Origin: Albimonas sp041685625
Lineage (GTDB): Bacteria > Pseudomonadota > Alphaproteobacteria > Rhodobacterales > Rhodobacteraceae
Reading direction: 5' to 3'
DNA: 8,476 bases
Assembly: GCA_041685625.1 (NCBI GenBank)
Contig: JAWLFJ010000144.1
Coordinates: 1-8,476 of the forward strand
Shown here: positions 1 through 5,257 of the stretch, in pieces
Numbering within the stretch: the stretch's first letter is position 1
Layout of the letters: the number at the start of each line of letters is the position of its first letter
Notes under the pieces: generated by a model
What the model was told of the DNA's origin: nothing
The model's input: the letters and a program-made list of their open reading frames with translations, nothing else
Database searches by the model: none
Position numbers and translations under genes: made by a program

Positions 1-365
1 CGAGGGTGATCGGGATCGACGACTGGGCGTGGCGGAAAGGGCGCCGCCACGGCACGCTGATCTGCGATCCCGAACGGCGCGAGGTGATCGACCTGCCGCG
101 CGATCGCGAGCCGGGAACGGTCGCGCCCTGGTCGGCGGCGAGACCGAGCGTCGAGATCATCGCCCGCGACAGAGGCGGCGGCTGCGCGACCGGCGCGAGA
201 CAGGGGCGCCCCGAAGCGGTCCAGGTCGCCGACCGCCGGCATCCGATGGAGAACGCCAGCGCGTCGTTCCTGCCGGCGGTCCGGCGCTGCATGAAGGACG
301 TCAGGCGCGCGCTCGGCGCAGGCGTGGTCGACGCTTCCTTGTCATGTCCGCCGCGTCGCACGTGA
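1..365 (+). pseudogene. ISL3-family transposase fragment (internal DDE region), decayed
   Basis: The frame enters from the left edge and reads IGIDDWAWRKG, then ICDPERREVIDLPRDREP, then IIARDRGGG, VQVADRRHPMENAS and a segment like AVRRCMKDVRRALG. These blocks, in this order, are typical of the catalytic core of ISL3-family transposases. The first catalytic Asp lies in GIDDWAW and the second in VADR(W)H; here the usual Trp and Leu of the DRWHLMENAS block are Arg and Pro. The family protein normally runs to about 400 residues or more. This piece stops after about 120 residues, where the frame drifts into unrelated sequence and ends at a stop near 363-365, so the region with the third catalytic residue is missing. 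It cannot encode an active enzyme. The left part lies outside the window, so where the element starts is unknown. Confidence 0.8.
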
Positions 366-716
366 CGATGGGAGACCGGGACCGACTGAATCAGCGTTCG
401 GGGCGGCGACAAGATCCGCGAGGCCGTCGAGACCGCCCTCGTCGAGACGTCGGATCACGTCCCGCAGGATCGCGAGGTCGACGCACCAGATCCGGGCGGC
501 ATCCATCAGCGCCATGCCTTCATGGAGCGAGGCGACGGCGAGCACCGCCCCGCGTATCCGCGCATCCTGACATCGCCGTGCCGCCTCGGAGAGATCTTCT
601 GCCGATGCGACGTATCGTGGACGTTCGGGGGCACACATCGTCGATCCATCAGCGTTGCCCGCGCGCATTGTCGTCCGTGGCGCCGGCGGACGACCAAGGC
701 CGGGCGTGGTTTCCAT
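342..716 (-). pseudogene. IS630-type transposase N-terminal fragment (helix-turn-helix), decayed
   Basis: On the minus strand, roughly from 608 down to 386, the frame reads SAEDLSEAARRCQDAR, then AVLAVASLHEGMALMDAARI, then LRDVIRRLDEGGLDGLADL. This order (DLxxAARRxxDAxxxRRxLALAxxxEG, then a helix-turn-helix, then RDWVxRFNxxGxxGL) matches the DNA-binding N-terminus of IS630-family transposases. Several consensus positions are eroded, for example RDV for the usual RDW. Neither the catalytic domain nor a convincing start with a ribosome binding site is present. The remainder after about 386 resembles nothing and runs into the end of the ISL3 fragment on the other strand. I read it as a relic. 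It could also be a stand-alone degenerate helix-turn-helix protein, but that is less likely. Confidence 0.55.
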
Positions 717-818
717 GGCCGGGGTCCGGGCGACGACGGCCTGAGTATGCGCACGCGCCTTGGCGGCGTCGGTCCGAGCCGTCCGGCACGGTTTCGCGGC
801 GGCTCGCGCAACGCGCGT

Positions 819-1544
819 TCATGTGGCCTTTGCAACGCCGGATGGCGTATCGGCCGGGTCCGGCGCGTTGAGCAGCCCGGTCCAGATGAGGCCGCCGATC
901 GCTGCGCCGACGAGCGGCGCCACCCAGAACAGCCACAGCTGGCCGAGCGCGCCGGTCTCGGCGAACAGGGCCACCGCGGTCGACCGCGCGGGATTGACCG
1001 AGGTGTTGGTGACCGGAATCGAGATGAGGTGGATCAGCGTCAGGCCGAGGCCGATCGCGGTCGGCGCGAAGCCTGCCGGCGCCTTCGACGAGGTCGCGCC
1101 GAGAATCACGATCAGGAACCCGGCGGTCAGGACCACCTCGATCAGCAGAGCCGCGATGAGCCCGTATCCACCCGGCGACAACTCGCCATAGCCGTTCGAT
1201 GCGAATCCGCCGGGCGTCCACCCCGCGGCTCCGGAGGCGATGGCGAACAGCAGGAGCGCGGCAAGCACGCCGCCGACGACCTGCGCGAGCCAGTAGGCGG
1301 GCATCTCCGACCACGCGAATCTGCCGGCGATGGCGAGGCCGAGGGACACCGCCGGGTTGAAGTGGCCTCCGGAGACATGGCCCACGGCATAGGCCATGGT
1401 CAGCACCGTCAGGCCGAACGCAAGCGAGACGCCGACGAACCCGATGCCGAGTTCCGGAAAGCCCGCCGCAAGGACGGCGCTGCCGCAACCGCCGAAGACG
1501 AGCCAGAAGGTGCCGAGAGCTTCGGCAGCGAGTTTCCTGATCAT
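819..1544 (-). CDS. aqpZ: Aquaporin Z, water channel
   Basis: This 241-residue inner-membrane protein is a tetrameric water channel of the MIP family. The whole length tracks E. coli AqpZ closely: it opens with MIRKLAAEALGTFWLVFGG and contains SGGHFNPAVS (NPA box 1, residues 63-65) and VTNTSVNPARS (NPA box 2, residues 184-186). The aromatic/arginine selectivity filter reads Phe43, His172, Thr181 and Arg187, the water-selective AqpZ set rather than the glycerol-facilitator set. Six hydrophobic segments fit the family fold. The C-terminal tail after residue 226 (NAPDPADTPSGVAKAT) is slightly longer than in E. coli. The start codon (complement of 1542-1544) is fixed by that N-terminal similarity, since upstream Shine-Dalgarno sequence is weak. 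It is divergent from the Crp/Fnr-type gene and shares a 199-bp spacer with it. Confidence 0.96.
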   Translation of the reverse strand: MIRKLAAEALGTFWLVFGGCGSAVLAAGFPELGIGFVGVSLAFGLTVLTMAYAVGHVSGGHFNPAVSLGLAIAGRFAWSEMPAYWLAQVVGGVLAALLLFAIASGAAGWTPGGFASNGYGELSPGGYGLIAALLIEVVLTAGFLIVILGATSSKAPAGFAPTAIGLGLTLIHLISIPVTNTSVNPARSTAVALFAETGALGQLWLFWVAPLVGAAIGGLIWTGLLNAPDPADTPSGVAKAT

Positions 1545-1586
1545 CGGAATTCTTTCATCCTTTCACCGATGCGCGTCCCCGAAATG

Positions 1587-1624
1587 CCGGCATGGCGCGA
1601 CCCGACGCGCCCGCGCCATGCCGG
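1587..1624. repeat. Perfect 13-bp inverted repeat in the aqpZ / regulator spacer
   Basis: CCGGCATGGCGCG at 1587-1599 is the exact reverse complement of CGCGCCATGCCGG at 1612-1624, with a 12-base centre. The repeat lies 43 bp upstream of the aqpZ start codon and 120 bp upstream of the regulator start. Neither side is followed by a T-run, so it is not a classic intrinsic terminator. It could be a protein-binding palindrome or a stable hairpin in the aqpZ leader RNA. The structure is directly visible; its function is unknown. Confidence 0.7.
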
Positions 1625-1686
1625 GAGGCGACGGACGACGGTCAACAGGGCCGGGCGGCCGAGGCGGGAACGCAACTTCTCCCGAC

Positions 1687-1715
1687 TTGACTTCTTACGG
1701 ATCTCGGCGATGACT
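1687..1715 (+). promoter_or_regulatory. Candidate promoter of the Crp/Fnr-family gene
   Basis: TTGACT at 1687-1692 is a good -35 match. A 17-bp spacing puts the -10 at about 1710-1715 (ATGACT), which is a poor match. If this promoter is used, transcription would start near 1722, inside the palindrome at 1710-1741, so that repeat would act as a DNA operator. The weak -10 is what would be expected of a regulated promoter, but the assignment is tentative. Confidence 0.3.
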
Positions 1716-1741
1716 TCTGTTCGAATGTGAACAGAAGGCAT
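1710..1741. promoter_or_regulatory. Candidate operator: 32-bp palindrome, TGTTC-N6-GAACA core
   Basis: CTTCTGTTC at 1714-1722 and GAACAGAAG at 1729-1737 are perfect inverted 9-mers around six central bases. Beyond one mismatch (1713/1738) the symmetry continues for three more pairs (1710-1712 with 1739-1741), giving 12 of 13 arm positions paired. The core TGTTC-N6-GAACA has exactly the 5-6-5 geometry of Crp-type sites (TGTGA-N6-TCACA). It lies immediately before a gene encoding a Crp/Fnr-family protein and covers its Shine-Dalgarno sequence AGAAGG (1733-1738). Autoregulation is the natural inference. In RNA, the same arms would pair the Shine-Dalgarno sequence with CTTCT. Confidence 0.6.
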
Positions 1742-1743
1742 GT

Positions 1744-2448
1744 ATGTTGCGCAATGCCTCGAACTCGGCCCGGTCGTCTTTCTTCCTGGAAGAGACAGGA
1801 TGGCTCTCGGAACTTCCGTTGCCGCTGCGGTCGGGGCTTCTGGAGATTTCCCGGCTTAAGCGCTATCGCGCAGGCGACTGGGTCTACGGTCTCGGCGATC
1901 CGCCAGGCGGGTTGTATGGTCTGGAAGAGGGATGCCTTGCCCTCGAAGCGGCGCAATCGGACAGTCCGCCCCAGAAGAGCTATCTCATTCACCCCGGAAC
2001 ATGGATCGGCGAAGGCCCCGTGGCCGGGCTCGAAGCGCGCATCACCGGCGCCTGGGCGACACGGCCCAGCAAGGTCTTGTCGATCGAGATCGCCGGCTTC
2101 AGGCGCGTCGCCGCCCGCGAGCCGGACCTCTGGCGGCATCTCGTCCTGCTTGCGCTCCAGAACATGACCCGCGGGATGGGGCTCGCCCAGGATCTCATGC
2201 TCCGCGGCAGCAGGCAGCGACTTGCCGCCCTGCTGGCCCGCCTCGGCGGACTGCGTGACGACCATCGACCGATTCCGGCGGCGGTCGACGCCACGCAGGG
2301 CGAGATCGGCGCTATCGCCAACCTGTCGCGGGGCGTGGTCTCGAGGCTCCTGCTCGAGATGGAGCAGGAGGGTCTTGTGCATATTCGGCGCGCCAGCGTC
2401 GAAATCCTTGACCCGGATCGCCTGCTTCGGGAACGCGGGACGTCGTGA
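1744..2448 (+). CDS. Crp/Fnr-family transcriptional regulator
   Basis: The 234-residue length is standard for the family. Residues about 20-140 form the beta-roll effector domain (LSELPLPLRSGLLEISRLKRY, then GDPPGGLYGLEEGCLAL, then HPGTWIGEGPVAG), followed by the long dimerisation helix. The C-terminal winged helix-turn-helix occupies about 155-225, with the recognition unit TQGEIGAIANLSRGVVSRLL at about 184-203. The Fnr-type iron-sulfur cysteine cluster is absent: only Cys64 is present. The cAMP-binding Arg-Ser of true Crp is not clearly conserved (GE at 89-90, then ARIT), so the signal it senses is unknown. The ATG at 1744 has AGAAGG five bases upstream. The palindrome over this ribosome binding site and a near-copy of its core before the downstream sulfatase suggest that it controls itself and that operon. 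The next gene starts 150 bp downstream on the same strand. Confidence 0.9.
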   Translation: MLRNASNSARSSFFLEETGWLSELPLPLRSGLLEISRLKRYRAGDWVYGLGDPPGGLYGLEEGCLALEAAQSDSPPQKSYLIHPGTWIGEGPVAGLEARITGAWATRPSKVLSIEIAGFRRVAAREPDLWRHLVLLALQNMTRGMGLAQDLMLRGSRQRLAALLARLGGLRDDHRPIPAAVDATQGEIGAIANLSRGVVSRLLLEMEQEGLVHIRRASVEILDPDRLLRERGTS

Positions 2449-2512
2449 CGGCGCGGTTCGTCGGGAAACCTTCCGTACGTCGCGGCCGGAGCCGGTCGGG
2501 TATCCGAGGATT

Positions 2513-2541
2513 TTGACGTACAGTGTTCACGAACGGACAGT
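2513..2541 (+). promoter_or_regulatory. Candidate promoter of the sulfatase operon
   Basis: TTGACG at 2513-2518 is a good -35 match. A 17-bp spacer leads to GACAGT at 2536-2541, a weak -10. Two features make it the best promoter candidate for the three-gene run: its position in the 150-bp gap after the regulator gene, and a palindrome half-overlapping its spacer (see 2524-2539). Read-through from the regulator gene is also possible, as no terminator was seen after 2448. Confidence 0.35.
2524..2539. promoter_or_regulatory. Second candidate operator: TGTTC-N6-GGACA
   Basis: TGTTC at 2524-2528, six bases, then GGACA at 2535-2539 differs at one position from the TGTTC-N6-GAACA core found before the Crp/Fnr-type gene. 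A nested, tighter symmetry, GTTC-AC-GAAC, occupies 2525-2534. It sits between the candidate -35 and -10 of the sulfatase promoter, where a bound protein would most likely repress. The motif match is seen; binding by the neighbouring regulator is inferred. Confidence 0.4.
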
Positions 2542-2598
2542 GAAGGCGCCGATCTCGTCGTCATGCTTCAAAAACCGACCGACAGAGAGACGCAGATC

Positions 2599-4125
2599 AT
2601 GTTTGCACGCTTCGTTCCGATCGCCGCCGTGACATTCCTGACCGCCGCCGCCGCGGCCGCGCAGGACGACCGGCCGAACATCCTGATCATCTGGGGCGAC
2701 GATGTCGGGATGTGGAACATTTCGGCGTATCACCGCGGCATGATGGGCGGCGGGACGCCGAACATCGACCGGATCGCGGACGAAGGCATGCTGTTCATGG
2801 ATCACTACGCCCATGCCAGCTGCACCGCCGGCCGCGCCGCCTTCATCACGGGCCAGTATCCGATCCGTGTCGGCCTTTCGACGGTCGGCCTTCCGGGCTC
2901 GTCCATCGGCCTGCAGACGGAGGATCCGACGCTCGCGGTGTTTCTCAAGGAGCTCGGCTACGCCACCGGGCAGTTCGGCAAGAACCATCTCGGAGACCGG
3001 GACGGCCACCTGCCCACGAACCACGGCTTCGACGAGTTCTTCGGCATCCTCTACCACCTGAACGCCGGCGAATACGTCGAGCAGTACGACTTTCCGAAGG
3101 ACCCGGAAATCGCCCGGCTCTTCGCCCAGCGCGGCGTGACGCACTCCCGGGCGACGCCGGAGGGAGGGCAGGAGATCGAGGATCTCGGACCCTTCGGGCA
3201 GGAGCGTCAGCGCACGCTCGACGAGGAGGTGCTTCAGGAGAGCATCCGCTTCATCCGCGACGCCGTCGACGAGGAGCGGCCCTTCTTCGTCTGGCACAAC
3301 ACCACCCGGATGCATTACCGCACGAACCTGTCACCCGAATACGAGGGCGTGACGGGCTACGGGCTTTATGCCGACGGGATGAAGGAACTCGACGACGACG
3401 TGGGCGCCCTGCTCGACCTGCTCGACGAGTTGGGGGTGGCCGACGACACGCTGGTGATGTTCTCGACAGACAACGGGGCGGCGTCGAACAGCTGGCCCGA
3501 CGGCGGCAACCAGCCCTTCCGGGGCGAGAAGGGCGTCGGCGGCTACGAGGGCGGCTTCCGCGTGCCGATGGCCGTCCGCTGGCCGGGCGTCGTGCCGGCG
3601 GACACGACCACGGGCGAGTTCATGATCATGGAGGATTGGCTCCCCACGATCATGGCGCAGCTGGGCCGCCCGGAGCTCAAGCAGGAGCTGCTCGACGGCG
3701 CCTCCGACATGGGCCGCGACTATCGGGTGCATCTCGACGGCTACGACCAGAGCGCGCTCATCACCGGCGCCGGCCCCTCCGAGCGGATGGAGTATTTCTA
3801 CTTCACCGAGACCACCTTCCACGGGCTGCGCTTCGGCGACTGGAAGTTCCTGTTCAAGGACCAGGACAAGTGGTTCAACGGGGTGCAGAACGACTTCGTC
3901 ACGCCGCTGATCACCAACCTCAAGCTCGATCCGTTCGAGCGCTTCCACGAGGCGCGAGGCTTCGACGAGTGGCAGGAGAACCGATCCTGGACGATCGCGC
4001 CGTCGATCGCATTGGTAGAGCGATTCTTTGGCTCCTTCGACGATTTCCCGCCCCGTCAGGCAAGCTTCGACGTCGACGTGGACAGCATCATGGACATGAT
4101 GATGCGTGGCACGAACCAGCCGTGA
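2599..4125 (+). CDS. Secreted type I sulfatase (arylsulfatase-like)
   Basis: This enzyme would hydrolyse sulfate esters in the periplasm using a formylglycine made from a cysteine. The mature part of the 508-residue protein holds all the expected motifs. Metal ligands are Asp34-Asp35 (IIWGDDVG) and Asp291-Asn292 (STDNGAASN). The modified-cysteine motif is Cys75-Thr-Ala-Gly-Arg79. Other active-site residues are Lys128 and His130 (GKNHLG), His239 (TTRMH) and Lys311 (FRGEKGVGGYEGG). Spacings match human arylsulfatase A within a few residues. The start at 2599 gives a clean Sec signal (MFARFVPIAAVTFLTAAAAA-AQ), with GAGAGA eight bases upstream. An upstream in-frame ATG at 2563 would add 12 polar residues and is less likely. 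The motif is the CxAxR variant rather than CxPxR. No formylglycine-generating enzyme or anaerobic sulfatase maturase lies in the window. The substrate cannot be told. It is followed by the HAD gene after 151 bp. Confidence 0.93.
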   Translation: MFARFVPIAAVTFLTAAAAAAQDDRPNILIIWGDDVGMWNISAYHRGMMGGGTPNIDRIADEGMLFMDHYAHASCTAGRAAFITGQYPIRVGLSTVGLPGSSIGLQTEDPTLAVFLKELGYATGQFGKNHLGDRDGHLPTNHGFDEFFGILYHLNAGEYVEQYDFPKDPEIARLFAQRGVTHSRATPEGGQEIEDLGPFGQERQRTLDEEVLQESIRFIRDAVDEERPFFVWHNTTRMHYRTNLSPEYEGVTGYGLYADGMKELDDDVGALLDLLDELGVADDTLVMFSTDNGAASNSWPDGGNQPFRGEKGVGGYEGGFRVPMAVRWPGVVPADTTTGEFMIMEDWLPTIMAQLGRPELKQELLDGASDMGRDYRVHLDGYDQSALITGAGPSERMEYFYFTETTFHGLRFGDWKFLFKDQDKWFNGVQNDFVTPLITNLKLDPFERFHEARGFDEWQENRSWTIAPSIALVERFFGSFDDFPPRQASFDVDVDSIMDMMMRGTNQP

Positions 4126-4276
4126 AGCCTCGGTCGGGAAGCGGGATCGGCGTCAGGGGCATGCTCCGGAACAGTCGGTTCGCCGGGCGCCGCGTGGCCG
4201 CTGCCGATCTCATCGAGCCCCCGCCTCCGCGGCGGGCCGGCGTGCCCGCAGGGACCGAGGTCATCTTCGGAGCCCG
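4126..4276 (+). other. Sulfatase-HAD spacer with a GC-rich hairpin
   Basis: No gene is seen here. CCCGCC at 4220-4225 and GGCGGG at 4231-4236 can form a six-pair hairpin with a five-base loop. There is no T-run after it, so a full intrinsic terminator is unlikely and transcription probably continues into the HAD gene. The near-palindrome TGCTCCGGAACA at 4162-4173 resembles the TGTTC/GAACA half-sites but with a 2-base instead of 6-base spacing, and I give it little weight. Confidence 0.3.
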
Positions 4277-5257
4277 ATGATGCGATCGATGCTCGCCCTC
4301 GCGACCGTCGCTGTCGTTCTCGCCGGTCCGCCCCTCGCCGCCGATCCTCCGCCCTCGTTGGCCGATACCGAGGCGAGGCGCACGATCATCGACTTCGTGA
4401 CGCGCGTGACATACCCGGGCTCGCCCGACTACGTCACGCCGGCCGACCGGATCGCCACCTTCGACAACGACGGCACGCTCTGGTCCGAGCAGCCTGTCCA
4501 TTTCCAGGGTCTCTTTGCCATCGACCGGCTGCGCGAGATGGCGGCGCAGGACGGGAGAATCCTGACCTCCGATGCCCTGCGCGCCGCCGTGCAGGCCGAC
4601 ATGGCCACGGTCGCCGCAGCGGGCGAGGCGGGGCTTCCGGAGGTCCTCGCCACCACCCACGCCGCGCTCACGGTCGACGCCTTCGTCACGGAGCTGCGGG
4701 ACTGGATGGCGACCGCCCGCCATCCCGTGACGGCCATGGCCTACGACGCCATGGCGTACCAGCCGATGCCGGAGTTGCTGCGCTATCTGCGCGACGAGGG
4801 GTTCTCCGACCTGGATCGTCTCGGGCGGCGGCCTGCACTTCATCCGCGCCTTCGCCGAGGAAGCCTACAACATCCCGCCCCAGCAGGTCGTCGGCACGAC
4901 CGGCACGGCAAGCTACGTCGTGACGCATGGCGGGCCGGTCATCCTCGAGGACGCCGGCCTCCTCTTCATCGACGACAGGCGGGCAAGCCGCTCGCGATCG
5001 AGGCGCGGATCGTAAGGCGCCTGATCCGGGCCGTCGGGAACCCGGACGGCGACTTCGAGATGCTCGAATGGACGACCTCGGGCCCGGGACCCCGCCTCGG
5101 CATCCTGATCCACCACACCGACGGAGCCCGCGAGTTCGCCTATGACCGCGGCAGCCATGTGGGCCGGCTTTCCCGCGGCCTCGCCGAGGGTCCGGGCCGC
5201 GGCTGGCTGATCGTCGACATGGCCGAGGACTGGCGGCGGGTATGGGCGGGCGGGTGA
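4277..5257 (+). CDS. Exported HAD-superfamily phosphatase-like hydrolase, with two compensating frameshifts
   Basis: This 326-codon frame starts with a Sec signal (MMRSMLALATVAVVLAGPPLAAD) and carries HAD motif I, FDNDGT (nucleophile Asp63, Asp65), at residues 62-67. The acidic motif IV, GNPDGDFEML, holds Asp257 and Asp259, and the end reads SHVGRLSRGL...GWLIVDMAEDW. It would be a periplasmic phosphomonoesterase-type enzyme. The plain translation between 4808 and about 4981 is nonsense (arginine- and proline-rich). The +1 frame over the same bases restores family sequence: TWIVSGGGLHFIRAFAEEAY (the Ser of motif II is in VSGG), then QQVVGTTGTASYVVTHGGPV and EDAGLLFIDDR, rejoining as GKPLAIEARI. 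Thus one extra base lies near 4807 and one is missing near 4980. As given, the protein would lack motif II and be inactive. GGAG at 4269-4272 suits either ATG 4277 or ATG 4280. The 3' end overlaps the cytochrome gene. Confidence 0.85.
   Translation: MMRSMLALATVAVVLAGPPLAADPPPSLADTEARRTIIDFVTRVTYPGSPDYVTPADRIATFDNDGTLWSEQPVHFQGLFAIDRLREMAAQDGRILTSDALRAAVQADMATVAAAGEAGLPEVLATTHAALTVDAFVTELRDWMATARHPVTAMAYDAMAYQPMPELLRYLRDEGFSDLDRLGRRPALHPRLRRGSLQHPAPAGRRHDRHGKLRRDAWRAGHPRGRRPPLHRRQAGKPLAIEARIVRRLIRAVGNPDGDFEMLEWTTSGPGPRLGILIHHTDGAREFAYDRGSHVGRLSRGLAEGPGRGWLIVDMAEDWRRVWAGG

Noticed and set aside
522..1730. A 402-codon plus-strand frame across aqpZ.
   Set aside because: aqpZ on the other strand is near-identical in pattern to known AqpZ. 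This frame is a low-complexity shadow.
1718..1733. An SOS (LexA) box or an Fnr box at the palindrome.
   Set aside because: The alphaproteobacterial LexA site is a direct repeat GTTC-N7-GTTC and Fnr sites are TTGAT-N4-ATCAA. The motif here is an inverted repeat TGTTC-N6-GAACA and fits neither.
4220..4236. An intrinsic terminator between the sulfatase and HAD genes.
   Set aside because: The hairpin is only six pairs and no T-run follows it, so termination is not supported.
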